DNA from: Streptomyces sp. NWU339
Lineage (GTDB): Bacteria > Actinomycetota > Actinomycetes > Streptomycetales > Streptomycetaceae
Length of the DNA: 64,000 nucleotides
Direction: 5' to 3'
Assembly (NCBI RefSeq): GCF_003143855.1
Contig: NZ_QFRK01000009.1
Location: forward strand, 7,192-71,191
Positions 42,949 to 51,825 of this stretch are shown here, in pieces. How positions within the stretch are numbered: position 1 is the first letter of the stretch; each line of letters begins with the position of its first letter. A program made the translations under genes and the position numbers. Under the pieces are notes generated by a model. That model was given only the letters and a program-made list of their open reading frames with translations. It ran no database searches and had not been told where the DNA came from.

Positions 42949-43908
42949 TCAGCTTCCGGTCACGGTCGGGCGGGGCGACTCGTCGACGTGGAGCGTGAAG
43001 ACGTCGGGGCGGGCGTAGTGGCCGACGGGGTCGAAGTCGAAGCGTGCCCGGGCGAGGTCGTCGAGGTCGAGTTCGGCCGTCAGGATGCCCTCGCCGTCGC
43101 GGAGCGGCCCGGCCAGGACGTCGCCGAGCGGGGAGACGATGACCGAGCCGCCACCGATCAGGACCGTGTCCGGTGCGTCGCCCTGGACGGGGTGGAGGTC
43201 GGCCGGCAGGGCGTCGCGACGCAGGTACTGACAGGCGCTGAGGACGAAGCAGCGGCCCTCCAGGGCGACATGCCGCATGGTGGACTGCCATGCCTCGCGG
43301 TCGTCCACCGTCGGCGCGCACCACAGGTCGACGCCCTTGGCGTACATGGCGGTGCGCAGGAGCGGCATGTAGTTCTCCCAGCAGATGGCCGCACCGAGGC
43401 GGGCCGTGCCGGTGTCGACGACGGGGAGGGTGGAGCCGTCTCCCTGCCCCCACAGGTAGCGTTCGCCCGCCGTGGGCATCAGCTTGCGGTGCAGGCCCAG
43501 GTAGCCGTCGGGTCCGAAGAAGAGCGCGACGCAGTAGAGGGTGCCGCCGCTGCGCTCGACAGCGCCGACCACGGCGTGGCAGTCGAGTTCCCGGGTGACG
43601 GCGGCCAGTGTCTCGGCCTCCGGGCCGGGAACCTCGATGGCCGCGGCGTGGTAGCGGCGGAAGAGGTCGCGGCCCTCCGGGGTGCGGCTGCCGACCGTGA
43701 TGCCGAAGTCCAGCCCCTTGGGGTAGCCGCCGAGGTACGCCTCGGGCAGCACGACCACCCGGGCGCCCCGGCCGGCTGCCTCACGGATGAGTTCCTCCGC
43801 CCGGGTCAGCGCGGTCGGCGTGTCGAACAGCGGGGCCGCCGCCTGGACGACGGCGACGGTCACGGTGCGACGGGGCTGAGCAGGCGCGGCGGGGGCGGCA
43901 GCAATCAT
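42949..43908 (-). CDS. nitrilase-superfamily hydrolase (branch 1, nitrilase-like)
   Basis: This is a 319-residue carbon-nitrogen hydrolase. The Glu-Lys-Cys triad is visible: E56 in LPEAYLGGYP, K142 in LHRKLMPT and C176 in AICWENYMPLLR. The sequences around K and C (HRKLMPT, CWENYMP) are those of true nitrilases and cyanide hydratases rather than amidases. ATG 43908 is preferred because two upstream in-frame starts would overlap the LysR promoter and start. It is divergent from a LysR regulator with a palindrome between, so an inducible nitrile-degrading function is likely. Confidence 0.87.
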   Translation of the reverse strand: MIAAAPAAPAQPRRTVTVAVVQAAAPLFDTPTALTRAEELIREAAGRGARVVVLPEAYLGGYPKGLDFGITVGSRTPEGRDLFRRYHAAAIEVPGPEAETLAAVTRELDCHAVVGAVERSGGTLYCVALFFGPDGYLGLHRKLMPTAGERYLWGQGDGSTLPVVDTGTARLGAAICWENYMPLLRTAMYAKGVDLWCAPTVDDREAWQSTMRHVALEGRCFVLSACQYLRRDALPADLHPVQGDAPDTVLIGGGSVIVSPLGDVLAGPLRDGEGILTAELDLDDLARARFDFDPVGHYARPDVFTLHVDESPRPTVTGS

Positions 43909-43940
43909 GCGTCGACCGTAGGAACCCTCGCCCTCGTCCG

Positions 43941-43956
43941 GCAAACTCATCTTTGC
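43941..43956. promoter_or_regulatory. palindrome GCAAA-N6-TTTGC, candidate LysR operator
   Basis: Perfect 5-bp arms lie in the nitrilase/LysR intergenic region and end 1 bp before the LysR start codon. LysR proteins usually bind T-N11-A palindromes between divergent genes, and a match to that spacing is present. The location fits both autorepression and activation of the nitrilase gene. Confidence 0.5.
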
Positions 43957-43957
43957 G

Positions 43958-44884
43958 ATGATCGACATCTATGAGACCGAATTCCGGAAGGCCGACCTGA
44001 ACCTGCTGGTCGTCTTCTCCGCTCTGATGCGGGAGCGCAGCGTCACCCGGGCCGCCGCAGCCCTGCATCTGAGCCAGAGCGCCACCAGCGCCGCCCTGGG
44101 CCGGCTCCGCGGGCTGTTCGACGACGAGTTGTTCACCCGCACCGGTGGCGGTGTCGAGCCCACACCGCGCGCCGTCGCACTGGCCCGCCGTATCGAGCCG
44201 GCCCTCGGGCTGATCCACGGCGTGGTCACCGACCGGGACCGCTTCGACCCCCGCACGGCCCGGCGCGTCTTCACCCTGGGCATGTCCGACGATCTGGAGG
44301 CGGCGCTCATGCCCCGGCTGCTGGCCGCGACCGCCGGACTGCGGGACGTCCGGCTCGCCGTACGGCAGGCCAACCGGAACACCGTCACCGGCATGATCGA
44401 CCGGGGCGAGATCGACCTCGGGGTGTCCGCCGCCCCCGCCCACGGGGCCGATCACCGCAGCCACGGCCTGTTCGACTCCGGCTACACCTGCCTGTTCGAC
44501 CACCGCCTGCTGCCTCTTGGGACCCCGATCACCCTGGACGACTATCTGACCCACCCGCACCTGCTGATCTCCTACGACGGCCGGCGCGGCATCGTCGACG
44601 ACATCCTGGAGGCACGGGGACTGGAGCGCCGGGTGATCGCCTCCACCACCCACTTCGCCGGAGCCGCTCTCCACCTCCCCGCCCTGCCCGCCCTGGTCAC
44701 GCTCCCCACCCACGCGGCCACCGTCTACGCCGAGGCCCTGGGCCTGACCACCTCCCCGCCGCCCCTGCCGATGCCCACCTACACGGTCAGCTCGATCTGG
44801 CACGGCACCCTCACCGACGATCCCGCCCATCTGTGGCTCCGCCGCCTCGTCGAGGACGCGGCCCGCGGGAACCGGCAGTCCTGA
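43958..44884 (+). CDS. LysR-family transcriptional regulator
   Basis: This is a 308-residue regulator. Residues 11-70 form the winged-helix (KADLNLLVVFSALMRERSVTRAAAALHLSQSATSAALGRLRGLFDDELF). Residues 95-300 form the substrate-binding effector domain (VFTLGMSDDLEAALMPRLL, GMIDRGEIDLGVSA). The NodD-like style of the N-terminus is shared with PcpR/NodD-type activators. It is transcribed divergently from the nitrilase gene, its likely target. The start ATG has no good ribosome-binding site and lies next to the operator. Confidence 0.88.
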   Translation: MIDIYETEFRKADLNLLVVFSALMRERSVTRAAAALHLSQSATSAALGRLRGLFDDELFTRTGGGVEPTPRAVALARRIEPALGLIHGVVTDRDRFDPRTARRVFTLGMSDDLEAALMPRLLAATAGLRDVRLAVRQANRNTVTGMIDRGEIDLGVSAAPAHGADHRSHGLFDSGYTCLFDHRLLPLGTPITLDDYLTHPHLLISYDGRRGIVDDILEARGLERRVIASTTHFAGAALHLPALPALVTLPTHAATVYAEALGLTTSPPPLPMPTYTVSSIWHGTLTDDPAHLWLRRLVEDAARGNRQS

Positions 44885-44944
44885 GCCGGGTGCCGTCATG
44901 ACGGGCGGGCCGCGACGACCACGGCGACGGTCAGGCCGGTGTGT

Positions 44945-46069
44945 TCACGGGGCCAGTTCCCAGTCCTTGACGTCGGCGAGCGGCCCGAGGGTGTCGGGGC
45001 GCATCTCGGTCGCGAACTCGAGGCCGTCACGCACCCGGTGGGGCCAGTCCCGCTGTGCGAGGGCGCCCTTGCCGAGCGCGACGACGTCGGCGGCCCCGGA
45101 ACCCAGTACGGCACGGGCGGCCTCCGGGTCTCCCAGACCGCCGTTGGCGATCACCGGCAGCCCGCTGTACTTCTTCGCGAGCTCGGCCAGGGTCTCCGTA
45201 CCGGTGGGGAAGGCGGGCTCGAGCGCCTTGTGCTCGGTGGTGTGCAGGAAGTGCGCGCCGGTACGGGCCAGGGTGGTGAAGATGATCTCGGCCTCCTCGG
45301 CTCCGCCGGCCCAGCGGTGGTGGAAGTCGCTGACCTTGGACTGGGAGATGCGGATGCCGACCGCGATCTCGGATCCCACGGCCTGGAGCACCTCGTCCAC
45401 GACCTCGGCCGCCAGGCGCACGCGGTTCTCGACGCTGCCGCCGTATTCGTCCTCGCGCCGGTTGAGGTAGTCGGTGAGGAACTGGTCGAGCAGATAGCCG
45501 TTCGCGCCGTGCACCTCCACGCCGTCGAAGCCCGCTGCGGCCGCGCGGCGGGCCGCGTCCGCGAAGCCCCGGCGGATGTCCGCGAGTTCACGGGCGTCCA
45601 GGGCCTTCGGCGTGGCGTAGGGGCCGCTGCCCCGGTAGAAGGCGAGCTGCTCGCCGCGTGGGGCCACGGCGGAGGGGCCGACCGTCCCCTGGCGGAGGCT
45701 GTTCCCCTGGGACTGTGCGCCTGCGTGCATGAGCTGGGCGAACACGGCGCTGCCCGCCGCGTGCACGGCCTCGACCACCGGTCGCCATGCCTCGCCCTGG
45801 GCCTCTGTCGCGAGCCCCGGCTGGTACAGATAGCCCTGGCTGTGCTCCGTGTCGGTGTAGATGCCCTCGGTGATGAGCAGTGCGAAACCGCCGCGGGCGA
45901 ATCCGGCGTAGTAGCGCGCGTTGCGGTCGGTGACCATGCCGTCCTCGGTGGCGCTGATCCGCGTCATGGGGGCCAGGGCGGTGCGGTTGTCCAGGCGGAC
46001 TCCGCCGAGGTCGACGGGCGTGTACAGCAGGTCGTCGGTCGCGCCGTGCTGCGGGGTGGGGTCGGTCAA
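44945..46069 (-). CDS. NADH:flavin oxidoreductase, old yellow enzyme family
   Basis: This is a 374-residue FMN-dependent TIM-barrel enzyme. LAPMTRISATEDGMVTDRNARYYAGFARGGFALLITEG, FAQLMHAGAQS, then FDGVEVHGANGYLLDQFLTDYLNRREDEYGGSVENR and VIANGGLGDPEAARAVL are conserved OYE segments. The substrate-binding pair is HxxN (HGAN). It probably reduces activated alkenes, nitroesters or similar. The start is TTG 46069, with GGAGAGA six bases upstream. It is divergent from an ArsR-like regulator with a small palindrome between the two genes. Confidence 0.88.
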   Translation of the reverse strand: MTDPTPQHGATDDLLYTPVDLGGVRLDNRTALAPMTRISATEDGMVTDRNARYYAGFARGGFALLITEGIYTDTEHSQGYLYQPGLATEAQGEAWRPVVEAVHAAGSAVFAQLMHAGAQSQGNSLRQGTVGPSAVAPRGEQLAFYRGSGPYATPKALDARELADIRRGFADAARRAAAAGFDGVEVHGANGYLLDQFLTDYLNRREDEYGGSVENRVRLAAEVVDEVLQAVGSEIAVGIRISQSKVSDFHHRWAGGAEEAEIIFTTLARTGAHFLHTTEHKALEPAFPTGTETLAELAKKYSGLPVIANGGLGDPEAARAVLGSGAADVVALGKGALAQRDWPHRVRDGLEFATEMRPDTLGPLADVKDWELAP

Positions 46070-46212
46070 GGATCTCTCCGTTACGCCTGGGGTCCTGTGC
46101 GGAAGTTCTCGACTCGGCCCGGTTCGTACGGCACACGGGCGCGCGGGTCGCACGACCATGGACCGCCGGCGGATCATCGACGGACCGTCGGCGGACCTTT
46201 GTCGGAACTTTT

Positions 46213-46223
46213 TCGTACTACGA
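46213..46223. promoter_or_regulatory. 11-bp palindrome TCGTA-C-TACGA, candidate operator
   Basis: It lies 33 bp upstream of the ArsR-like gene start and about 145 bp upstream of the divergent oxidoreductase start. It is the only AT-richer patch in the intergenic region, and probably overlaps the regulator's promoter. Confidence 0.35.
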
Positions 46224-46256
46224 GATTCAACGTACCACGGGGCGTAGACTCCTCAT

Positions 46257-46652
46257 GTGTCCACTCATGTCAGGCGTGCGCCCGCCAAGAAGGCCCTCCC
46301 CCACCCCGACCTGCGCGAGGTCCCGGTGGACCTGGTGCTGCGCGCCCTCGGCGAGCCGCTGCGGCTGGGCATCGCACGCTCCCTCGCGCGGGCCGGCCAC
46401 CCCATGAACTGCAGCGCGTTCGGGTTGTCGGTGTCCAAGTCGACCTCGACGTACCACTTCAAGGTCCTGCGGGAGAGCGGCGTCATCTCGCAGTTCGAGG
46501 AAGGCACCTCGCGCTACAGCGAACTGCGCGAAACGGAGCTGGAGCAGCGCTTCCCCGGACTGCTGACCGCCATCCTGACCGCGGAGGAGCCCGCCACCAC
46601 GGAACCTCCCGGGCCGGAACGGGCACAGCCGGGGGCACGGCCCGCCCGGTGA
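46257..46652 (+). CDS. ArsR-like winged-helix transcriptional regulator
   Basis: This is a 131-residue protein. Residues 20-100 form a winged helix (LVLRALGEPLRLGIARSLARAGHPMNC, SVSKSTSTYHFKVLRESGVISQFEEGTSRYSELRE), with the usual ArsR recognition-helix phrase SxSTxxxHxKVLRExGVI. The C-terminal 25 residues are Pro/Glu-rich. There is no metal-binding cysteine cluster beyond a single Cys, so it is probably not an arsenic sensor. The start is GTG without a clear ribosome-binding site. It is divergent from the OYE gene and 249 bp upstream of the DUF1684-ABC operon, either of which could be its target. Confidence 0.85.
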   Translation: MSTHVRRAPAKKALPHPDLREVPVDLVLRALGEPLRLGIARSLARAGHPMNCSAFGLSVSKSTSTYHFKVLRESGVISQFEEGTSRYSELRETELEQRFPGLLTAILTAEEPATTEPPGPERAQPGARPAR

Positions 46653-46801
46653 GCGGACCGCCGCCGCGCACCTGGACTACGTGATCGAACAACTCCGGTC
46701 GTCGGCCGCCGCACCGTCACCACCGGCACCGCCCCGCGCATGAACCGCCGTCGAGCAGCCCGCACACTCCTGGCCGGAAACCGCACACCCCTGGCTGGAA
46801 T

Positions 46802-46837
46802 TTGACATTAGGTCGACTTATGGATCATATAGTCCAT
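46802..46837 (+). promoter_or_regulatory. HrdB-type promoter overlapped by palindrome ATGGA-N8-TCCAT
   Basis: TTGACA at 46802-46807 is followed after 17 bp by TCATAT, a good vegetative promoter. The palindrome at 46820-46837 covers the -10 region, the classic position for a repressor. Transcription would begin about 60 bp upstream of the DUF1684 gene and read into the ABC importer operon. Confidence 0.6.
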
Positions 46838-46901
46838 GCTTTGGGCATCTATTCACACGGCGTGCCGTACGCGGTGTGATCGCCCCCCGACCTCGACGTG
46901 A

Positions 46902-47648
46902 ATGAGCCAGACCGTGTCCCATCCCGCCGTCCCCACCGCGCCCGCCGCCGATTCCGCGGCGGAGTGGGACACCTGGCGTGCCGAACGCCGCCGCGCGCTC
47001 ACCTCGCCGACGGGAAACCTCGCCCTCGTCGAGACCCGCTGGCTGCCGGCCGGTGAGCGTCCCGACGTCGAGGCGGCCCGGGCGGGACAGCCGGACACGG
47101 TGACCGTCACCACACTGGAGCGCACCGACCGCGTCACCGGCGCGCCCGAGTACGGGCTCCGGTTCTGGGACTCCGCGGCACCGGCCCTCCGCCACTTCGA
47201 GGGCACCGACGCCTTTCCCCACGACCCGGCATGGGTCCTGGAGGCCTCCTACACACCGGTGCCGGGTGCCCGGCATGTTCCCTTCGAGCACATCCGCGAC
47301 AACGGCGGCACCCGTGACCTGGTGGTCCCGGGGGACATCGAGCTCACGCTGGACGGACACACGTACACGCTCAGCGCCTTCGACGACGACGGCACCCTGC
47401 TGCTGGTCTTCGGCGACCCGACCAACGGCGCCACCACCTACGGGGCGGGGCGTTTCCTGTTCGTGCGGCGAGCGGCGGACGACGACCGCCGGGTCGTGCT
47501 CGACTTCAACCGCGCCTTCGTCCCGCCCTGCGGCTTCTCCGACCAGTACAACTGTCCGATGCCGCCGCGGCAGAACCGCTTCCACCTGCCCGTCGAGGCC
47601 GGCGAGAAGCTTCCCGTCTTCCGCGACGGCTTCCCGGCGCAGCGCTGA
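46902..47648 (+). CDS. DUF1684 domain protein
   Basis: This is a 248-residue soluble protein. AEWDTWRAERRRALTSPTGNLALVETRWL is the typical start of DUF1684, and RRVVLDFNRAFVPPCGFSDQYNCPMPPRQNRFHLPVEAGEK is its diagnostic C-terminal stretch. Biochemical function is unknown to me. It heads the operon containing the peptide-type ABC importer, with 55 bp before the binding protein gene. The start ATG lacks a strong ribosome-binding site. Confidence 0.87.
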   Translation: MSQTVSHPAVPTAPAADSAAEWDTWRAERRRALTSPTGNLALVETRWLPAGERPDVEAARAGQPDTVTVTTLERTDRVTGAPEYGLRFWDSAAPALRHFEGTDAFPHDPAWVLEASYTPVPGARHVPFEHIRDNGGTRDLVVPGDIELTLDGHTYTLSAFDDDGTLLLVFGDPTNGATTYGAGRFLFVRRAADDDRRVVLDFNRAFVPPCGFSDQYNCPMPPRQNRFHLPVEAGEKLPVFRDGFPAQR

Positions 47649-47703
47649 TCGTCTCCGCCGTCTTTCCTCCCCCCCTCCTCGCAGCACGAAGGCACACCCT
47701 GTC

Positions 47704-49224
47704 ATGAGCATCAAGAAGTCCTCCCTGTACGGCACCGCCACCGCGGTCACGCTCGCCCTGGCCCTCTCCGCGTGCGGCGGCGGTTCGGGGGGCGGTGGCG
47801 CGGCGGGCGGCACGTACGACAAGGACGCCACCGTCAACATCGGCTCCCTCTACGAGCCGCAGAACCTGGACAACACCGCGGGCGGCGGCCAGGGCGTCAC
47901 CGAGGCCCTCAACGGCAACGTCTACGAGGGGCTGTTCAAGCTCGCCGACGACGGCGAGGTCGAGCCGCTGCTCGCCGAGGACCACAAGGTCAGCGAGGAC
48001 GGCCTCACCTACACCTTCACCCTCCAGGAGGGTGTGACGTTCCACAGCGGCAAGCAGCTCAGCAGCAAGGACGTCAAGTACAGCCTGGAGCGGGTGCTCG
48101 CCGAGGACTCGCAGTCCGCCCGCAAGAGCAACCTCGAAGTGATCGAGGACATCGCCACCCCCGACGCCCGGACGGTGAAGGTCACGCTGTCGAAGCGGTC
48201 GATCTCCTTCGTCTACAACCTCTCCTACGTCTGGATCATCAACTCCGAGGCGAAGGACCTGAAGACGAGCGAGGACGGCACGGGGCCGTACCGGCTGAAG
48301 AAGTGGACGCGCGGATCGGCCCTGAGCCTGGACCGGTTCGCCGAGTACTGGGGTGAGGCGGCGGCCAACAAGCAGGTCGTCTTCCACTACTACAAGGACG
48401 CGACCGCGCTGAACAACGCGCTCCTGACCAACGCCGTCGACATCGTCACCAGCGAGCAGTCGCCCGACGCCCTCGACCAGTTCACGTCGAACCCGAACTA
48501 CAAGGTCAACGACGGCAACTCCACCACCAAGCTGCTGCTCGCCTTCAACGACAAGGCCGAGCCCTTCACCGACGTCAAGGTGCGGCAGGCCGTCTCCGCC
48601 GCGATCGACGACAAGAAGCTGCTGGAATCCGTCTGGGGCGGCTACGGCAAGCTCATCGGCTCGATGGTGCCGCCCACCGACCCGTGGTACGAGGACCTCA
48701 CCGACGTCGACACCCACGACCCCGCACGGGCCAAGAAGCTGCTGAAGGAGGCCGGTCACGCGGACGGCTTCAGCTTCACCCTCGACACCCCCAACTACGA
48801 CCCGCACCCGACCGCCGCGACGTTCATCAAGTCGGAGCTGGCCAAGGTCGGCATCACCGTCAAGATCAACACGATCACGTCGGACGAGTGGTACACGAAG
48901 GTCTACCAGAACCGCGATTTCACGGCCACGCTCCAGGAGCACGTCAACGACCGCGACCTGGTCTGGTACGGCAACCCCGACTTCTACTGGGGCTACGACG
49001 ACAAGCAGGTCACCCGCTGGGTCGAGGAGGCCGAGGCGGCCGCCACCGAGGCGGAGCAGACCGAGCTGCTGAAGAAGGTCAACCGCAAGACCGCCGAGGA
49101 CGCGGCCAGCGACTGGCTCTACCTCTACCCGCAGATCGTCGTGGCGAACACCAAGCTGTCCGGCTACCCGCTCAACGGTCTCAACTCGCAGTTCTTCGCC
49201 TACGACATCAAGAAGAAGAGCTGA
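47704..49224 (+). CDS. ABC importer substrate-binding lipoprotein, peptide/nickel (SBP_bac_5) family
   Basis: This is a 506-residue binding protein. The signal peptide ends in the lipobox LSA-C24, followed by a Gly-rich linker. VNIGSLYEPQNLDN, GNVYEGLFKL, YTFTLQEGVTFHSGKQLSSKDVKYSLERV and VRQAVSAAIDDKKLL are family signatures. It would capture an oligopeptide, nickel chelate or glycoside outside the membrane. Its stop overlaps the next gene by one base (TGATG). Lys codons are unusually frequent compared with its neighbours, as is common in exported binding proteins. Confidence 0.9.
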   Translation: MSIKKSSLYGTATAVTLALALSACGGGSGGGGAAGGTYDKDATVNIGSLYEPQNLDNTAGGGQGVTEALNGNVYEGLFKLADDGEVEPLLAEDHKVSEDGLTYTFTLQEGVTFHSGKQLSSKDVKYSLERVLAEDSQSARKSNLEVIEDIATPDARTVKVTLSKRSISFVYNLSYVWIINSEAKDLKTSEDGTGPYRLKKWTRGSALSLDRFAEYWGEAAANKQVVFHYYKDATALNNALLTNAVDIVTSEQSPDALDQFTSNPNYKVNDGNSTTKLLLAFNDKAEPFTDVKVRQAVSAAIDDKKLLESVWGGYGKLIGSMVPPTDPWYEDLTDVDTHDPARAKKLLKEAGHADGFSFTLDTPNYDPHPTAATFIKSELAKVGITVKINTITSDEWYTKVYQNRDFTATLQEHVNDRDLVWYGNPDFYWGYDDKQVTRWVEEAEAAATEAEQTELLKKVNRKTAEDAASDWLYLYPQIVVANTKLSGYPLNGLNSQFFAYDIKKKS

Positions 49225-50189
49225 TGACGCGGTACCTCCTGCGTCGCTTCGGCTTCCTGCTGGTGTCGCTGGCGCTCGCGAGCGTGGTGCTGTTCGCGCT
49301 GCTGCGTCTGCTGCCCGGAGACCCCGCCAACGCGCTCACCACGGTGGGCGCGACCCCCGAGCAGATCGCGGCGGCCCGGCAGTCCATCGGGTCCGACAAG
49401 CCGCTGCCCGAGCAGTTCACGCACTGGCTCGGGCAGCTGGCGAGCGGGGATCTGGGAACCTCGTTCGTCAGCACGCTGCCGGTCGGACCCGAGGTGGCCG
49501 CCCGGCTCGACGTGACGGTCCCGCTGACACTGGCCGCGTTCGTCCTCGCGGTCCTGATCGCGCTGCCGGCCGGGTTCGTGGCCGCCTACAAGCGGCACAC
49601 CTGGTACGGCGGCCTGCTCAGCGGTGTCTCGCAACTGGGCATCGCCGTACCGGTGTTCTGGCTCGGCATGATCCTCATCGCCGTGTTCGCGCTGAACGCG
49701 GGCTGGCTGCCGGCCGGCGGATTCCCGCCGGACGGCTGGTCGCTGCCCGGCGAGGCGATCCGGTCGCTGGTGCTGCCCGTGGTGACCATCGCGCTGGTGA
49801 TGAGCGCGTCGCTGATCCGGTACGTCCGCTCGGCCACCCTGGACGTCCTGGGCAGTGACTACCTGCGCACGGCACGGGCGCTGGGCTCCTCGTTCGGACA
49901 GGCCATGTGGCGGCACGGGCTGCGCAACGCCTCCGTGCCGGTGGTCTCCGTCCTCGGTATCGAGCTGGCGTCCACACTGCTCGGCGCGGTGGTCGTGGAG
50001 TCGGTGTTCGCACTGCCGGGCCTCGGCTCCCTGCTCGTCACCGGCATCGCCCAGCACGACTATCCGGTCGTCCAGGGCGTGCTGTTCGTCTCCACCCTGG
50101 CCGTCCTGCTCATCGGCTTCGCCGCCGACCTCGTCCAGCGGATCATCGACCCGAGGCTGCGCGGCAGCCTCGCGGGAGGTGCCCGATGA
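49224..50189 (+). CDS. ABC importer permease (DppB/OppB type)
   Basis: This is a 321-residue permease with six membrane segments. MTRYLLRRFGFLLVSLALASVVLFALLRLLPGDPA is the standard DppB N-terminus. YLRTARALGSSFGQAMWRHGLRNASVPVVSVLG is the EAA loop that contacts the ATPase. The start ATG overlaps the binding-protein stop, and its stop overlaps dppC-like (ATGA). Confidence 0.92.
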   Translation: MTRYLLRRFGFLLVSLALASVVLFALLRLLPGDPANALTTVGATPEQIAAARQSIGSDKPLPEQFTHWLGQLASGDLGTSFVSTLPVGPEVAARLDVTVPLTLAAFVLAVLIALPAGFVAAYKRHTWYGGLLSGVSQLGIAVPVFWLGMILIAVFALNAGWLPAGGFPPDGWSLPGEAIRSLVLPVVTIALVMSASLIRYVRSATLDVLGSDYLRTARALGSSFGQAMWRHGLRNASVPVVSVLGIELASTLLGAVVVESVFALPGLGSLLVTGIAQHDYPVVQGVLFVSTLAVLLIGFAADLVQRIIDPRLRGSLAGGAR

Positions 50190-51031
50190 CCGGGGCCGCC
50201 GTCGAACGGCGCCGTCCGGTGCGCTCGTACACCCTGCTCACCGGGTGCGTGCTCGCGGGCCTGATCACGCTGCTCGCGCTCGTCTCTCTGGTGTGGACCC
50301 CGTACGACGCCGACGACACCTCCGGCGGCCGGCTCACCGCTCCCGGAGACGGCCATCTGCTGGGTACCGACAAACTCGGACGCGACCTGTTCACCCAGGT
50401 GATGATCGGATCGCGGATCGCCGTCGAGGCCGGGCTGGGTTCGGTCCTGATCGCGGCGACCCTCGGAGTCCTGCTGGGGCTGCTCGCGGCCTTCGCGCAG
50501 GGCTGGCTGGACGACACCCTCTCCGCGTTCCTCGACATCCTGATCGCCTTCCCGACCCTGCTGCTGGCGATGCTCATCGTCGCCGCCCGCTCGGCGACGC
50601 TCGGTTCGGCCGTGCTGGCGATCGGACTCGCGCAGAGCGCGGTCGTGGCCCGGCTGACCCGCATCCTGGTCAAACGGGTCCTGAACCAGGACTACATCAC
50701 CGCGGCCCGTATCTCCGGCACGTCCTGGCCGCGTACCGTGGCCCGGCACGTCCTGCCCAACATCTGGCCGACCCTCGCGGTCAACCTGGCCCTCCAGTTC
50801 GGGCTCGCCGTGCTGGCCGAGGCGGGCCTGTCCTACCTGGGCCTGGGCGCACCGCCGCCCAACGCCTCGTGGGGGCGCATGCTCCAGGAAGCGCAGGCCA
50901 CCTTCACCACCGCACCGGCCGGCGCGCTCGCTCCCGGCGTTCTGCTCGTCCTGCTGGTCGTGGGCGTGAACCTCGTCGCGGACGGCCTGCGCGACACCCT
51001 CGACCCGACGACCCGGCGAAGGCGCGCATGA
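50186..51031 (+). CDS. ABC importer permease (DppC/OppC type)
   Basis: This is a 281-residue permease. The opening TM is followed by HLLGTDKLGRDLFTQVMIGSRIAVEAGLGSV, a DppC signature. The EAA loop is DYITAARISGTSWPRTVARHVLPNIWP. The C-terminal GLSYLGLGAPPPNASWGRMLQEA is also conserved. It overlaps both neighbours by 4 bp. Confidence 0.92.
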   Translation: MTGAAVERRRPVRSYTLLTGCVLAGLITLLALVSLVWTPYDADDTSGGRLTAPGDGHLLGTDKLGRDLFTQVMIGSRIAVEAGLGSVLIAATLGVLLGLLAAFAQGWLDDTLSAFLDILIAFPTLLLAMLIVAARSATLGSAVLAIGLAQSAVVARLTRILVKRVLNQDYITAARISGTSWPRTVARHVLPNIWPTLAVNLALQFGLAVLAEAGLSYLGLGAPPPNASWGRMLQEAQATFTTAPAGALAPGVLLVLLVVGVNLVADGLRDTLDPTTRRRRA

Positions 51032-51825
51032 CCCTCCTCGACATCCGCGGCCTCACCCTGCGCACCGCGGACGGAACCACACTCGTCGACGATCTGTCGC
51101 TGTCCGTCGCACGCGGCGAACGGCTCGGCCTCATCGGCGAGTCGGGCTCCGGCAAGTCACTGACCGCGCTTGCGGTCCTCGGCCTCCTGCCGGAGGGCAT
51201 CACCGCCACCGGCAGCGTCGAACTCGCCGGAACCCAGATCGTCGGCGCGCGTGAGGAGCACCTCACGCGCGTGCGGGGGCGGGACGCCGCCGTCGTCTTC
51301 CAGGAGCCGCTCACCGCCCTGGACCCGCTGATGCGGGCGGGCAGGCAGGTCGCCGAACCTCTGCGCAGGCGGGGGCTCAAGGGCGCCGCACTGAAGAAGG
51401 CCGTCGTCGACGCCCTGGAACAGGTGCGGCTGGCCGAACCCGACCGTATCGCCCGGTCCTTCCCGCACGAGATGTCCGGCGGCCAGCGCCAGCGGGTCGC
51501 GCTCGCCATGGCACTGGCCTGCGAACCGAAGCTGCTCATCGCGGACGAGCCGACCACCGCACTCGACGTGTCCGTGCAGGCCGAGATGCTCGACCTGATC
51601 GACACCCTCGTGCGGGAACGCGGCATGGCCGTCGTCTTCGTCAGCCACGACCTCGCCGTGGTCGCCAGGATCACCGACCGTGCCCTGGTCATGCGCGGGG
51701 GCCGCGCCGTCGAGGAGGGCACCCTCCTCGACCTCGTCCGCTCACCGAACCACCCTTACACCAAGGCGCTGGTGGGCAGTGCCCGGCGGCTGGAGTCCGC
51801 CCTGAACATGGGGGACGCCCAATGA
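51028..51825 (+). CDS. ABC importer ATPase (DppD/OppD type)
   Basis: This is a 265-residue ATPase. GESGSGKSLTALAVLGLLPEG is Walker A, MSGGQRQRVALAMALA is the signature, LLIADEPTTALDV is Walker B and VFVSHDLAVVA is the switch. It is shorter than canonical DppD because the C-terminal oligopeptide/dipeptide extension is minimal. It overlaps both neighbours by 4 bp. Confidence 0.92.
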   Translation: MTLLDIRGLTLRTADGTTLVDDLSLSVARGERLGLIGESGSGKSLTALAVLGLLPEGITATGSVELAGTQIVGAREEHLTRVRGRDAAVVFQEPLTALDPLMRAGRQVAEPLRRRGLKGAALKKAVVDALEQVRLAEPDRIARSFPHEMSGGQRQRVALAMALACEPKLLIADEPTTALDVSVQAEMLDLIDTLVRERGMAVVFVSHDLAVVARITDRALVMRGGRAVEEGTLLDLVRSPNHPYTKALVGSARRLESALNMGDAQ

